Below are positions 54,612 through 64,000 of a stretch of 64,000 nt of DNA, one piece after another (within the stretch, counting starts at the first letter, position 1; every line of letters starts with the position of its first letter). The notes beneath the pieces were generated by a model that searched no databases, was not told the origin of the DNA, and saw only the letters and a list, made by a program, of their open reading frames with translations. Source of the stretch: Antrihabitans auranticaus (GTDB lineage Bacteria > Actinomycetota > Actinomycetes > Mycobacteriales > Mycobacteriaceae); assembly GCF_016481275.1 (NCBI RefSeq), contig NZ_JAEMNW010000004.1, positions 186,001 through 250,000 of the forward strand, written 5' to 3'. The position numbers and the translations under genes were made by a program.

Positions 54612-56139
54612 GCGCGGTGTAGGCGGCGGGCAGTGCAGCGATGCGGTCCGCCTCGACGAGTCCGATGCGGGTTCGCCGATCCAGAAGGTCGTCGACGTCC
54701 ATTGCCCCTTCGTGACTGACTGCGAACGCGAATTCGGCTGCGCAGACATCGATGCCGTCGGCGACAGGTTCCAGCAATGCTGGATTGTCCTGTGCTGCAG
54801 CGAGCACGGTGACGGCGTCCGTACCGTACCGCTCGACCAGTCGTGACGGCGCGGCGATCGCGTCCCGCTTCGCGCCAGATGCTGCACCTATCAAGGGAAG
54901 TCGCTTCGTTCGGCACGGGCCGGCGGTCAGGCCGCGCTGCGCGACAGCTGCGTCGACCGCGTCCTCTGCCATCTTGCGGTAGGTCGTCAGTTTGCCGCCG
55001 ACGATCGTGATGATGCCCGACTCGGACGTGGTGACGGCGTGGTTGCGCGAGAGGTCCGCAGTGGTGCCGTCACCGGAATCCAGCAGTGGCCGCAGTCCGG
55101 CATATGTGCCGACGATGTCCTTGCGCGTCAACGGTTCCCGCAGAACTGTGTTGATGGTCGTCAGCAGGAAATCGATCTCGCCATCGGACGCGGTCGGGAC
55201 GTCGGGGATCGGGCCGGGCGCGCTTTCGTCGGTGAGCCCGAGATACACGCGGCCGTGTGCGGCGGGGAACGCGAACACGAAGCGGCCGGTCTCGCCGGGC
55301 ACAGGAACTGTCAGCGACGCTGTCATGCCGCCGAACGACTCCGCCGAGAACACCAAATGTGTTCCGCGACTGGGGCGTAATGTGATCGACTTGTCCACGT
55401 CGCCCGCCCAGACGCCGGTTGCGTTCACAACTGCCTTGGCACGGACAAGCGTTTCGGATCCGGTCAACGTATCGCGCAGGAGCGCTGAGCTGCCGGTAAC
55501 GTCCGTCGCCTCGACCTTCGTCAGGATCATCGCGCCGTGTGCCGCGGCGGTGCGGCCGAGCGCGACGACGAGTCTGGCGTCGTCAACCAACTGACCGTCC
55601 CAGGCGACGAACCCGCCCCGCAGGCCCTCGCGCCGGACGGTCGGAGCCAGCCGTAGCGCCTCGGCGCGGGCCACCCTTCGCGAGCGGGGCAAGGTTGCAG
55701 GGGAGGTGCCTGCACCGCGCCTGAGCATGTCTCCGGCGACGAATCCGGCACGCACCAGGAACCGGTTGAGCCGTCCGATCGACGGCAGAATCGGCACGAG
55801 CTGGGGGAGCGGACGCACGAGGTGGGGTGCGGTGTGATCGATCAAAATGCCACGCTCGACGGCACTTTCGTGTGCGATACCCACCCGGCCGCTGGCCAGG
55901 TAGCGCAGGCCGCCGTGCACGAGTTTGGAACTCCAGCGACTGGTGCCGAACGCGAGATCGTGCTTCTCGACGAGGACTGTACGAAGGCCGCGAGCGGCCG
56001 CGTCGAGCGCAATGCCGGTGCCGGTCACGCCGCCGCCGATCACAAGGAGGTCGATCTCGGCACCGGCGGCCAGTGCGTCGAGTTCGCGGGTGCGACGAGC
56101 CGCGTTCAGAGCTGAGTCGTGGGTGGGTGCGGTGGTCAT
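54559..56139 (-). CDS. glpD: Aerobic glycerol-3-phosphate dehydrogenase, GlpD type (526 aa)
   Basis: The FAD site is IDLLVIGGGVTGTGIALDAAARGLRTVLVEKHDLAFGTSRWSSKLVHGGLRYL, the GlpD signature. Later blocks include VVNATGVWAGDV and IITIVGGKLTTYRKMAEDAVD. It oxidises glycerol-3-phosphate to dihydroxyacetone phosphate and passes electrons to quinone at the membrane. Its ATG overlaps the stop of the TetR gene (ATGA). Context matches glpD1 (Rv2249c). Confidence 0.94.
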   Translation of the reverse strand: MTTAPTHDSALNAARRTRELDALAAGAEIDLLVIGGGVTGTGIALDAAARGLRTVLVEKHDLAFGTSRWSSKLVHGGLRYLASGRVGIAHESAVERGILIDHTAPHLVRPLPQLVPILPSIGRLNRFLVRAGFVAGDMLRRGAGTSPATLPRSRRVARAEALRLAPTVRREGLRGGFVAWDGQLVDDARLVVALGRTAAAHGAMILTKVEATDVTGSSALLRDTLTGSETLVRAKAVVNATGVWAGDVDKSITLRPSRGTHLVFSAESFGGMTASLTVPVPGETGRFVFAFPAAHGRVYLGLTDESAPGPIPDVPTASDGEIDFLLTTINTVLREPLTRKDIVGTYAGLRPLLDSGDGTTADLSRNHAVTTSESGIITIVGGKLTTYRKMAEDAVDAAVAQRGLTAGPCRTKRLPLIGAASGAKRDAIAAPSRLVERYGTDAVTVLAAAQDNPALLEPVADGIDVCAAEFAFAVSHEGAMDVDDLLDRRTRIGLVEADRIAALPAAYTALSGDSATLQTESAHRPE

Positions 56140-56765
56140 CGTGTGTCTCCAATGGGACGAAGGTAGCCATCTATGGCTTTGGCAAGTTCTGTGTCGACGG
56201 CGGCACCGGCGAGGGTGTCCTCGACGATTCGTGCCGATTGGACGGTCGACTGCGCGATGAGCAAGACCATGGTCGCCAACTGGGCTGGATCGCCGTCGCG
56301 GATCGAACCGTCTGCCTGACCTGTGCGGATGGCCTCGGCGAACAAGGCGATCAAGGCGCGCTGGCTGCGGCCCAACCGGTCGACGACGTAGGTGAGAACG
56401 ATGTCGGTGTCGGTGCGAAAGATCTTCTGAAACAACGAGTTGCCGCGCATCGCCGCGGCGCCCTCGACGATTTCGCGCACCATTCGTTCGCGTCCGTGCG
56501 CGTGGCCGACCGGATTCGTGGCGAGCATCGACCTGATCTCGCGATTCAGCAGTTCTCCGATGAGCGTGTTCGTGTCCGGCCAGCGGCGATAGACGGTCGG
56601 GCGGCTGACGCCGGCGCGCCGCGCAATTTCGGCGAGCGTCGTCCGTTTGACGCCGAAGTCTTCGATGCAGCTGCGCGCAGCATCGAGGACCGCCTGATCG
56701 ATGGCGTCCATCGCGTCAGTGCTCGCTGTCTGATCGCTGATCGTCTCATCGTTACTAGTTGACAT
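56136..56765 (-). CDS. TetR-family regulator of the glycerolipid block (Rv2250c-like, 209 aa)
   Basis: The helix-turn-helix is QAVLDAARSCIEDFGVKRTTLAEIARRAGVSRPTVYRRWPDTNTLIGELL. The ligand domain includes the arginine/aromatic-rich FQKIFRTDTDIVLTYVVDRLGRSQRALI. The start MSTSNDETISDQ leaves only 20 bases to the divergent FAD oxidase gene. It heads the operon with glpD and probably controls both directions from the shared promoter region. Confidence 0.88.
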   Translation of the reverse strand: MSTSNDETISDQTASTDAMDAIDQAVLDAARSCIEDFGVKRTTLAEIARRAGVSRPTVYRRWPDTNTLIGELLNREIRSMLATNPVGHAHGRERMVREIVEGAAAMRGNSLFQKIFRTDTDIVLTYVVDRLGRSQRALIALFAEAIRTGQADGSIRDGDPAQLATMVLLIAQSTVQSARIVEDTLAGAAVDTELAKAIDGYLRPIGDTR

Positions 56766-56785
56766 GATGTGTAATACTGTAATGC
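56766..56785. promoter_or_regulatory. Overlapping divergent promoters in a 20-bp spacer
   Basis: TACTGTA at 56775-56781 can act as a TANNNT -10 box for either strand. Rightward, it ends 5 bases before the FAD oxidase ATG; leftward, its complement is 10 bases from the TetR ATG. TGTAAT is repeated directly (56770-56775 and 56778-56783) and may be the TetR recognition unit. Confidence 0.45.
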
Positions 56786-58432
56786 ATGAGCGACGTAAAT
56801 GCACTATCGGACCTAGCAACATCCGACGTTCCACCGACGCCCGCACCGCTGATGCAGTGGAACGCGTGGGGAGTGGCCGCCGGAAACAAGCCGCTTTCGC
56901 CGGCAGTCGGCACCTTGCTGTCGCAGGCCTTCGGAGTGCAGGTATCCGACGGTGGACGGCCGTCGGAAGATGCAGTGATCCTGCGTGATTCGACGCTGAC
57001 CGCCGACCACGTCGCAGGACTCGGTGAGCTCGTCGGCGCGGCGAACGTCGCCACCGACAAGAGCGCCAGGCTGCTCCGCGCGGGTGGTAAGAGCACGTTC
57101 GACCTCCTGCGCCGGCGGTCGACCGATCCGCAGAACGCGCCGGATGCAGTTCTGTTCCCCGCCGACCACGACGAGGTCGTCGCGGTCCTGCAGTACTGCT
57201 CGGCAAACCGGATCGCGGTCGTTCCGTTCGGCGGCGGTACGAGCGTCGTCGGCGGCGTCGACCCCGAACGCGGTGGCTCCGATGCGGCGATCGCGCTGGA
57301 TCTGCGTCGCCTGAACAGCCTGTCGGCGATCGATCCGATCAGCGGGACCGCCCGAATGGGCGCCGGCCTGACCGGTCCGCAGGCGGAGGAACTGCTTGGT
57401 GCGCATGGCCTTTCGATCGGGCACTTTCCGCAGAGCTTCCAGTTCGCGAGCATCGGCGGCTTTGCGGCAACGCGTTCGTCGGGCCAGGCGTCGGCAGGCT
57501 ACGGCCGCTTCGACGACATGGTCGCGCATCTGAAAGTTGCTACGCCGCGAGGAACCATCGAACTCGGAAAGCCACCCGCATCGGCTGCCGGACCGGACCT
57601 TCGTGAGCTGTTCGTCGGGTCCGAAGGTGCGTTCGGCGTCATCACAGAGGTAACGCTCCGCGTGCATCCGGTCGCGGAGCGGACCGACTACCAGGCGTGG
57701 TCCTTCCCCGACTTCACAACGGGCGCAGCCGCTTTGCGTGCGGTAGTGCAGGCAGGCGTAGCGCCGACCGTCCTGCGTCTGTCCGACGAAGCCGAGTCCG
57801 GCGTCAACCTCGCGATGGCCGACAAGGCGGGCGGTGCCGCGGTGACATCCGGGTGTCTCGCGATCACCACCTTCGAGGGCACCGCGGCCCACGTTGCGTC
57901 CAGGGCCGCGGAGGCGTCGGCGATCCTCACAGAAAATGGTGGGACTGCCCTCGGCGCAGATCCCGCGCGGCAGTGGGAGCACGGTCGCTTCAACGCGCCG
58001 TACATGCGCGACGCACTGCTCGACTCCGGCGTGCTGTGCGAAACGCTGGAGACTGCGACGACATGGTCCAACCTCGGCACATTACGCGGAGCAGTTACGG
58101 CAGCGCTCTCGGAAGCCCTGACCGGTCAGGGCACGCCGCCGCTGGTCCTGTGCCACATCTCGCACACCTACCCGACAGGCGCGTCCCTCTACTTCACGGT
58201 GATCTGCGCACAGAAGGACGACCCGATCGCCCAGTGGACCGTTGCCAAGAGGGCGGCGTCGGATGCGATGGTCGGCAACGGCGGCACGATCACCCACCAT
58301 CACGCGGTCGGCAGCGACCATCGCCCCTGGATGACGGCGGAGGTCGGCGACCTGGGTGTCGAAATTCTGCGTGCGGTCAAAAACGTCGTTGACCCCGCGG
58401 GCATCCTGAATCCGGGGAAACTGATCCCGTGA
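56786..58432 (+). CDS. FAD-binding oxidase, alkyldihydroxyacetone-phosphate synthase-like (Rv2251-like, 548 aa)
   Basis: The PCMH-type FAD domain has PDAVLFPADHDEVVAVLQYCSANRIAVVPFGGGTSVVGGV and the second block FPQSFQFASIGGFAATRSSGQASAGYGRFDDMV. The C-terminal cap ends with GNGGTITHHHAVGSDHRPWM, the His-rich active site seen in alkylglycerone-phosphate synthases. Those enzymes make ether lipids, but related proteins oxidise hydroxy acids, so the reaction is uncertain. It is coupled to the lipid kinase gene by GTGA overlap. Confidence 0.87.
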   Translation: MSDVNALSDLATSDVPPTPAPLMQWNAWGVAAGNKPLSPAVGTLLSQAFGVQVSDGGRPSEDAVILRDSTLTADHVAGLGELVGAANVATDKSARLLRAGGKSTFDLLRRRSTDPQNAPDAVLFPADHDEVVAVLQYCSANRIAVVPFGGGTSVVGGVDPERGGSDAAIALDLRRLNSLSAIDPISGTARMGAGLTGPQAEELLGAHGLSIGHFPQSFQFASIGGFAATRSSGQASAGYGRFDDMVAHLKVATPRGTIELGKPPASAAGPDLRELFVGSEGAFGVITEVTLRVHPVAERTDYQAWSFPDFTTGAAALRAVVQAGVAPTVLRLSDEAESGVNLAMADKAGGAAVTSGCLAITTFEGTAAHVASRAAEASAILTENGGTALGADPARQWEHGRFNAPYMRDALLDSGVLCETLETATTWSNLGTLRGAVTAALSEALTGQGTPPLVLCHISHTYPTGASLYFTVICAQKDDPIAQWTVAKRAASDAMVGNGGTITHHHAVGSDHRPWMTAEVGDLGVEILRAVKNVVDPAGILNPGKLIP

Positions 58433-59310
58433 GCGCGATTTCTTCGGTCGCCGTCCTGACGAACCCGATGTCAGGGCACGGCAAGGCGATGGTGAGCAGC
58501 ACAAAGGCACTCGGCCGGCTGCGAGAACGCGGCGTCGACGTGGTCGAGCTGCAGGGTGCGACGGCGGCAGAGTCGCTCGCCCTTGCCCGCCAAGCGGTCG
58601 CGGACGGCGTCGACGCGCTGGTCGCTGCGGGTGGCGACGGCCTGATCTCGTGTGTTCTGCAGGCAGTCGCGACGTCGAACGTCCCGCTCGGGATCATTCC
58701 AGGCGGCACGGGAAACGACCTCGCCCGCGAGTTCGGCATCCCGGTCGACGACCCGGTCGCCGCCGCCGACATCGTCATCGACGGCACGACGAAGACGATC
58801 GACCTCGGCAGGGTCGGAGACCGCTGGTTCGGCACCGTGCTCTCGAGCGGCTTCGATTCCCGGGTGACGGATCGCGCGAACCTGCTGCGCTGGCCGAAGG
58901 GCCCGATGCGTTACAACGTCGCGATGATCGCCGAGCTGGCCAAACTGGAGGCGGTGCCTTACCGAATCGAATTGGACGATCGGACGGTCGAGGTCGACGC
59001 CATACTCGTCACCGTCGGCAATACCCGTTCCTATGGCGGCGGAATGCTCGTCGTCCCGACCGCCCGCCCCGACGACGGCATGCTCGACATCACCGTGGTA
59101 GGCGCGACCAGCAGGTTTCGGTTGATTCGGCTGTTCCCGACGATCTACAAGGGCACCCATGTCGATATCGACGGCGTCGACGTCTACCGGTCCGCGCGGG
59201 TGCGGCTGAGCGCACCGGACACCACCGCCTACGCGGATGGTGAGCCGCTCGGTTCGCTGCCGATCGACATCAGCGCCGATCCCGGAGTGTTGCAGCTGCG
59301 TTGCCCGTGA
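58429..59310 (+). CDS. Diacylglycerol/lipid kinase (DagK, YegS/Rv2252 family, 293 aa)
   Basis: The catalytic domain has VAVLTNPMSGHGKA, the nucleotide loop VAAGGDGLISCVLQAV and PLGIIPGGTGNDLAREFGIPV. The C-terminal beta domain ends YADGEPLGSLPIDISADPGVLQLRCP, as in DgkB/YegS. It phosphorylates diacylglycerol or a related lipid; in M. tuberculosis Rv2252 supports phosphatidylinositol mannoside synthesis, as I recall. The start GTG overlaps the upstream stop. Confidence 0.9.
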   Translation: MSAISSVAVLTNPMSGHGKAMVSSTKALGRLRERGVDVVELQGATAAESLALARQAVADGVDALVAAGGDGLISCVLQAVATSNVPLGIIPGGTGNDLAREFGIPVDDPVAAADIVIDGTTKTIDLGRVGDRWFGTVLSSGFDSRVTDRANLLRWPKGPMRYNVAMIAELAKLEAVPYRIELDDRTVEVDAILVTVGNTRSYGGGMLVVPTARPDDGMLDITVVGATSRFRLIRLFPTIYKGTHVDIDGVDVYRSARVRLSAPDTTAYADGEPLGSLPIDISADPGVLQLRCP

Positions 59311-59357
59311 GCCGGTCGAGGGCTGGACGCGCGCACCGGCGGCGCAGCCCGAACCAC

Positions 59358-59369
59358 TAGAATCGCCGG
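59358..59369 (+). promoter_or_regulatory. Candidate -10 element (TAGAAT) of leaderless valS
   Basis: TAGAAT at 59358-59363 fits TANNNT and is followed by six bases and the GTG of valS, with no ribosome site between. Confidence 0.45.
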
Positions 59370-62036
59370 GTGACCAGCGCAGCCTCCGAAAACACCGGCA
59401 ACCGAGCAGATTCGCTTCCGAAGAGCTGGAACCCCAGCGACGTAGAGGCGCGGATGTATCAGGGCTGGGTAGACGCCGGTTACTTCACCGCAGATGTCAC
59501 CAGCGACAAGCCGACCTACTCGATCGTGCTGCCGCCGCCGAACGTCACCGGCAGCCTGCACATGGGCCACGCGCTGAACCACACGCTGATGGACGCGCTC
59601 ACGCGCCGCAAGCGCATGCAGGGCTACGAGGTGCTCTGGCAGCCCGGTATGGACCACGCAGGAATCGCGACGCAGACCGTCGTCGAAAAGCAGCTCGCGG
59701 TCGACGGCAAGACGAAGGAAGACTTCGGCCGCGAACTGTTCATCGACAAGGTCTGGGACTGGAAGCGCGCATCCGGCGGCACCATCCAGGGCCAGATGCG
59801 ACGCATCGGCGACGGTGTCGATTGGAGCCGCGACCGCTTCACCATGGACGATGGCCTGTCGCGCGCTGTGCAGACGATCTTCAAGCGGCTCTACGACGAC
59901 GGGCTGATCTATCGCGCCGAGCGCCTCGTCAACTGGTCGCCCGAGCTGCGCACCGCCATCTCGGACATCGAGGTCAAGTTCGAGGACGTCGAGGGCGAAC
60001 TGGTGTCGTTGCGCTACGGGTCCTTGAATGATGACGAGCCACATGTCGTCGTGGCGACGACTCGCGTCGAAACGATGCTGGGGGACACCGCGGTTGCGGT
60101 CCATCCCGACGACGAGCGCTACAGGGCGATCATCGGCACCACGCTCGAGCACCCGATCACGGGCCGCCAGATTCCGATCATCGCCGACGACTATGTCGAC
60201 CCCGAATTCGGTACGGGCGCAGTGAAGATCACCCCCGCGCACGATCCGAACGACTTCGAAATGGGCGTGCGGCACAACCTGCCGATGCCCAATATCATGG
60301 ACGAGCGCGCTCGAATCGTCGGTACTGGAACCGAATTCGACGGTATGGACCGCTTCGAAGCGCGCGTCAAGGTGCGCGAGCGACTCGCCGAGGAGGGGCG
60401 CGTGGTTGCTGAGAAGCGGCCGTACCTCCACAGCGTGGGCCATTCGGAGCGCAGCGGCGAGGCCATCGAGCCGCGCCTTTCGTTGCAGTGGTGGGTCAAG
60501 GTCGAGACGCTTGCGAAATCGGCGGGTGACGCGGTTCGCAACGGCGACACAGTGATTCATCCGACGAGCCTGGAGCCGCGTTGGTTCGGCTGGGTCGACA
60601 ACATGCACGATTGGTGCATCTCGCGGCAGCTCTGGTGGGGGCACCGGATTCCGATCTGGTACGGACCGGACGGCGAAACCGTCTGTGTCGGCCCGGACGA
60701 AACCGCTCCCGAAGGCTGGACGCAGGATCCCGACGTCCTCGATACGTGGTTCTCGTCAGCGCTCTGGCCGTTCTCGACCCTTGGCTGGCCGGAGAGAACG
60801 CCGCAGCTCGAAAAGTTCTATCCAACAAGCGTTTTGTTCACCGGATACGACATCATCTTCTTCTGGGTCGCCCGAATGATGATGTTCGGTTTGTACGTCG
60901 CGAACGACGATGCCTTCGGCGCGAAGGACGTTCCTAACGTGCCGTTCAAGGACGTCTTCCTGCACGGACTCATCCGCGATCAGTTCGGCAAGAAGATGTC
61001 CAAGTCGCGGGGCAACGGCATCGACCCGCTCGATTGGGTAGAGCTGTACGGCGCAGATGCGTTGCGGTTCACGCTAGCTCGCGGTGCGCAGCCGGGTAGC
61101 GACCTGTCGATCGGTGAGTCGCACGCTGCCGCGTCACGCAACTTCGTCACGAAGCTCTTCAACGCGGTGAAGTTCGCACTCATGAACGGCGCGCAGCCGG
61201 CACAACTTCCGGATCGCGCCGAGCTCACGGACGCCGACCGCTGGATCCTCGACCGCCTCGATGAGGTTCGCGCAGAAGTGGATACAGCCTTCGAGGCGTA
61301 CGAGTTCGGTAAGGCGTGCGAGGCGTTGTACCACTTCGCGTGGGATGAAGTCTGTGACTGGTACCTCGAGCTTGCCAAGGTGCAGCTCACGCGGCCGGAC
61401 GAGGCGCACACCAGGACCGTCCTGGGTGTCGTGCTCGATTCGCTTCTACGGCTGCTGCATCCGGTGATTCCGTTCGTCACGGAATCGCTGTGGAAAGCGC
61501 TGACGAGTGGCGAATCGGTGGTGATCTCCAGCTGGCCGGAGGCGTCCGGGATCGAAACCGATGTTGCTGCGGCACAACGGATCGAGGATATGCAGCGGTT
61601 GATCACCGAGGTCCGCCGGTTCCGTAGTGATCAGGGGCTCAAGGACAAGCAGAAGGTTGCGGCCCGACTCGTCGGGATCGATGCTGCAGCACTGACGGCA
61701 CACGAAGATGCCATCGCCGCGCTGGCGCGCCTGACGCCGCCGGAGGATGACTTCGCCGTGACAGCGTCCCTCGAGGTGCGCCTGTCCGCGGCAACGGTGA
61801 CCGTCGAACTCGACACGTCGGGAACCGTCGACCTGGAAGCAGAGCGCCGTCGGCTCGAAAAGGATTTGGCCGCAGCCGAAAAGGAACTTGCGGGTACAGC
61901 AGCCAAACTGTCGAACGATGCATTCCTTGCGAAGGCGCCCGATCAAGTCGTCGACAAGATCAAGGCGCGCAAGGTTCTCGCAGAAGAAGAAGTCGCCAGG
62001 ATCGGCGCTCGACTTGCCGACATGGGAGCCAAGTGA
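59370..62036 (+). CDS. valS: Valyl-tRNA synthetase (888 aa)
   Basis: The HIGH motif is in [17 protein letters not shown] and the KMSKS motif in [18 protein letters not shown]. An editing (CP1) domain ([23 protein letters not shown]) lies between. The C-terminal coiled coil ([26 protein letters not shown]...[14 protein letters not shown]) is the tRNA-binding arm special to ValRS. It charges tRNA-Val and edits mis-charged threonine. It is followed by folC with GTGA overlap, in the same order as Rv2448c-Rv2447c. Confidence 0.97.
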   Translation: MTSAASENTGNRADSLPKSWNPSDVEARMYQGWVDAGYFTADVTSDKPTYSIVLPPPNVTGSLHMGHALNHTLMDALTRRKRMQGYEVLWQPGMDHAGIATQTVVEKQLAVDGKTKEDFGRELFIDKVWDWKRASGGTIQGQMRRIGDGVDWSRDRFTMDDGLSRAVQTIFKRLYDDGLIYRAERLVNWSPELRTAISDIEVKFEDVEGELVSLRYGSLNDDEPHVVVATTRVETMLGDTAVAVHPDDERYRAIIGTTLEHPITGRQIPIIADDYVDPEFGTGAVKITPAHDPNDFEMGVRHNLPMPNIMDERARIVGTGTEFDGMDRFEARVKVRERLAEEGRVVAEKRPYLHSVGHSERSGEAIEPRLSLQWWVKVETLAKSAGDAVRNGDTVIHPTSLEPRWFGWVDNMHDWCISRQLWWGHRIPIWYGPDGETVCVGPDETAPEGWTQDPDVLDTWFSSALWPFSTLGWPERTPQLEKFYPTSVLFTGYDIIFFWVARMMMFGLYVANDDAFGAKDVPNVPFKDVFLHGLIRDQFGKKMSKSRGNGIDPLDWVELYGADALRFTLARGAQPGSDLSIGESHAAASRNFVTKLFNAVKFALMNGAQPAQLPDRAELTDADRWILDRLDEVRAEVDTAFEAYEFGKACEALYHFAWDEVCDWYLELAKVQLTRPDEAHTRTVLGVVLDSLLRLLHPVIPFVTESLWKALTSGESVVISSWPEASGIETDVAAAQRIEDMQRLITEVRRFRSDQGLKDKQKVAARLVGIDAAALTAHEDAIAALARLTPPEDDFAVTASLEVRLSAATVTVELDTSGTVDLEAERRRLEKDLAAAEKELAGTAAKLSNDAFLAKAPDQVVDKIKARKVLAEEEVARIGARLADMGAK

Positions 62037-63448
62037 CCTCGCCGCTGGAACCAGTTGCCGAACCGCCGTCGCCGGTCGACCTCGCTGAGCTCACCCTCGT
62101 CGAGGCCGAACTCGACAAGCGTTGGCCCGAAACGAAGATCGAGCCGTCGACGACGCGCATCAGCGCACTGATGGACCTGCTGGGCTCGCCCCAGCACAGC
62201 TACCCGGCCATTCACGTCGCAGGAACGAACGGGAAAACGTCGGTCACGCGGATGATCGACGCGCTTTTGCGTAGCCTGCACCGCCGTACCGGTCGCACGA
62301 CGAGTCCGCACCTGCAACTGGCCACCGAGCGAATTGGAATCGACGGGCTGCCGATCTCTCCGCGGACCTACGTCGACACCTATCGCGAGGTGCTGCCCTA
62401 CGTCGAGATGGTCGACGCATCGTCCGACGTGCCGATGAGCAAGTTCGAGGTGCTGACCGCCATGGCCTTCGCCGCGTTCGCCGAGGCGCCGGTCGATGTC
62501 GCGATCGTCGAGGTCGGGCTGGGTGGCACCTGGGATGCGACCAACGTCATCGACGGGCAGGTTGCGGTGATCACGCCGATCGGCCTGGATCACACCGAGT
62601 TCCTCGGCGACGACATCGCGACGATTGCCAAAGAAAAAGCCGGGATCATCAAAAAAGCTCCCGAGCAGCTGATTCCAGTCGACACGGTCGCCGTGATCGC
62701 GCAGCAGGACCCCGCAGCGATGGACGTCCTCCTTCGGCGCGTCGTCGAGGTCGATGCGGCGGTTGCCCGCGAAGGCTCGGAGTTCGCTGTGCTGGGCCGC
62801 CAGATCGCGATCGGTGGGCAGGTCTTGCAGTTGCAGGGCCTCGGTGGCGTCTACGACGACATCTTCCTGCCGTTGCACGGCGAGCATCAGGCGCACAATG
62901 CGGTGCTCGCTCTGGCTGCTGTCGAGGCGTTCTTCGGTGCGGGAGCGGAGCGCAAGCTCGATATCGAGGCAATTCGCACAGGCTTCGCGTCGGTGACCTC
63001 GCCAGGCCGCCTCGAACGAGTTCGCAACGCGCCGACGATCTTTCTCGATGCCGCCCATAACCCTGCCGGTGCCAAGGCGCTCGCCAAAGCTCTCACCGAA
63101 GAGTTCGATTTCCGCAAGCTCGTCGGCGTCGTGGCCGTGATGCGGGACAAGGACGTCTCCGGAATTCTGGAAGCACTGGAACCGATCTTCGACGAGCTCG
63201 TCGTCACCACGAACGGATCGCCGCGCAGTCTCGAGGCCGAAGAACTCGCCGACCTCGCGGTGCAGCGCTTCGGAGACGAACGAGTCGTCGTCGCGTCGAG
63301 CCTTGCCGATGCGCTAGAGACGGCAATTGCGTTGGCCGAGGAGGTCGTCGAGCCGGGGGAGGCCGTGTCGGGTGCGGGAGTCGTCGTCACCGGGTCGGTG
63401 GTCACAGCCGGAGCCGCCCGCTCGCTGCTAGGAAAGGATCCAGCGTGA
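62033..63448 (+). CDS. folC: Folylpolyglutamate/dihydrofolate synthase (471 aa)
   Basis: The Mur-ligase-type ATP site is [22 protein letters not shown], and the folate region is [20 protein letters not shown]. Metal-binding blocks [17 protein letters not shown] and [28 protein letters not shown] follow. The C-terminal domain has [18 protein letters not shown]. It adds glutamates to folates and may couple dihydropteroate to glutamate. The GTG start overlaps valS and the end overlaps the next gene, so all three are coupled. Confidence 0.95.
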   Translation: MTSPLEPVAEPPSPVDLAELTLVEAELDKRWPETKIEPSTTRISALMDLLGSPQHSYPAIHVAGTNGKTSVTRMIDALLRSLHRRTGRTTSPHLQLATERIGIDGLPISPRTYVDTYREVLPYVEMVDASSDVPMSKFEVLTAMAFAAFAEAPVDVAIVEVGLGGTWDATNVIDGQVAVITPIGLDHTEFLGDDIATIAKEKAGIIKKAPEQLIPVDTVAVIAQQDPAAMDVLLRRVVEVDAAVAREGSEFAVLGRQIAIGGQVLQLQGLGGVYDDIFLPLHGEHQAHNAVLALAAVEAFFGAGAERKLDIEAIRTGFASVTSPGRLERVRNAPTIFLDAAHNPAGAKALAKALTEEFDFRKLVGVVAVMRDKDVSGILEALEPIFDELVVTTNGSPRSLEAEELADLAVQRFGDERVVVASSLADALETAIALAEEVVEPGEAVSGAGVVVTGSVVTAGAARSLLGKDPA

Positions 63449-63843
63449 CTGCGGAGGATGCCGAAGAATTCCACGCTCCCGCCAAGGATCCGTGGAAGGC
63501 GTTGCGCGGCGTGATGGCCGGCGTCCTGATCCTCGAGGTGATCGTCGTTCTGCTGGGTCTGCCGGTAGTAGCGAAGATCGGCGGCGGGCTCAGCTGGCTG
63601 TCGATCTCCTATATCTGCGGCCTCGCGCTGCTGATGATTGTCGCGAGCGGGTTGCAGCGCAGGCCGTGGGCACTCGCGCTCAACCTCGGTCTACAGGTCG
63701 CGTTCATCCTTGGATTCTTCGCGCATCCTGCGATCGGGTGGCTCGGCGTTCTGTTCGCGGGCGTCTGGGGCTACATCCTCTACCTACGCCGTGACGTGCA
63801 GTTACGCCTAAAAGAGGGGCTGCTGCCAGGACAGCGGGACTAG
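63445..63843 (+). CDS. DUF4233 membrane protein (Rv2446c-like, 132 aa)
   Basis: Four membrane helices can be seen (around residues 20-42, 46-66, 72-92 and 95-112) after a short acidic N-terminus ([20 protein letters not shown]). The loop LQRRPWALALNLGLQVAFILGFF and the ending LRRDVQLRLKEGLLPGQRD are typical of DUF4233 proteins, always found between folC and ndk in mycobacteria. No role is known. The GTG overlaps folC. Confidence 0.85.
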   Translation: MTAEDAEEFHAPAKDPWKALRGVMAGVLILEVIVVLLGLPVVAKIGGGLSWLSISYICGLALLMIVASGLQRRPWALALNLGLQVAFILGFFAHPAIGWLGVLFAGVWGYILYLRRDVQLRLKEGLLPGQRD

Positions 63844-63847
63844 CCCT

Positions 63848-63861
63848 CTAGAGTTTCGCCC
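63848..63861 (+). promoter_or_regulatory. Candidate -10 element (TAGAGT) of ndk
   Basis: TAGAGT at 63848-63853 is followed by eight bases and the ndk GTG at 63862, again without a ribosome site. Confidence 0.35.
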
Positions 63862-64000
63862 GTGACTGAGCGCACCCTCGTACTTATCAAGCCCGACGCC
63901 GTTTCTCGTGGATACGTCGGCGAAATCCTTGCCCGCATCGAGCGCAAGGGACTGTCCATCGCAGCGTTGGAGCTGAAGAATGTCTCCAACGAACTCGCGT
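63862..64000 (+). CDS. ndk: Nucleoside diphosphate kinase, N-terminal fragment (3' truncated by window edge)
   Basis: The 46 visible residues start [55 protein letters not shown] and RGYVGEI are the conserved N-terminal blocks of Ndk, which transfers phosphate between NTPs and NDPs. The catalytic histidine lies beyond the window. It follows DUF4233 as in M. tuberculosis (Rv2445c). Confidence 0.93.
   Translation, partial: MTERTLVLIKPDAVSRGYVGEILARIERKGLSIAALELKNVSNELA

Overview
This is a high-G+C chromosomal window with strong G/C preference at third codon positions and frequent GTG/TTG starts. It comes from a mycolic-acid actinobacterium (Mycobacteriales), most likely a Nocardiaceae/Rhodococcus-type organism. 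I base this on gene order matching what I remember of Mycobacterium tuberculosis H37Rv: ettA, gdh, thioesterase, Rv2474c-like, aglA, glbO, HNH, ctaJ/DUF5130, pepN, Rv2466c-like, nei2, tig, clpP1, clpP2, clpX and valS-folC-DUF4233-ndk follow Rv2477c to Rv2445c. A second block (glpD, TetR, FAD oxidase, lipid kinase) follows Rv2249c-Rv2252. Two KstR-type palindromes, CtaJ and mycothiol-linked families fit the same group. I see no prophage, insertion sequence or CRISPR array; the window reads as core genome with inserted accessory operons.

Layout. 1-8.4 kb: desaturase tail, methyltransferase/crotonase/NADP-oxidoreductase run, secreted and lipoprotein genes, tRNA-Arg, a CopD-CtaG fusion and a serine/threonine dehydratase. 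8.4-12.9 kb: a second SSB, a perfect 17-bp inverted repeat ahead of an acyl-CoA dehydrogenase/TetR pair, and a Hip1-like lipoprotein hydrolase. 12.9-21.5 kb: EttA, the giant NAD-glutamate dehydrogenase with a thioesterase on each side, and a probable decayed gene. 21.5-32.7 kb: alpha-glucosidase, truncated haemoglobin, HNH nuclease, cytochrome oxidase accessory genes, a FadR-type regulator with a clear operator, aminopeptidase N, a flavoprotein reductase, a DsbA-like reductase and a Nei glycosylase.

32.7-40.6 kb is the most distinctive region. A photolyase and a MerR/B12-domain regulator (LitR/CarH type) face each other. Divergent from the regulator, across a repeat-rich spacer, is a tightly coupled five-gene lipid operon: FAD oxidoreductase, DUF1365, two cyclopropane-synthase-type methyltransferases and DUF1295. 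In M. tuberculosis the related set (Rv0449c-Rv0446c) sits beside sigK. Here it sits beside a light-type regulator and a photolyase, which suggests light- or photo-oxidation-controlled modification of membrane fatty acids.

40.6-45.8 kb: tRNA-Gly and tRNA-Pro, then the trigger factor/ClpP1P2/ClpX proteostasis block with strong hairpin terminators and a candidate ClgR site. 45.8-54 kb: a steroid-linked accessory block (GMC oxidoreductase, ketosteroid isomerase, aldo/keto reductase, FdhD, FdhF, 3beta-HSD-like dehydrogenase, SnoaL-like protein) with two exact matches to the KstR consensus. 54-64 kb: acetyltransferase, glycerolipid block, then valS-folC-DUF4233 and the start of ndk. Functions are assigned by recognising motifs and families by eye; no database search was run.
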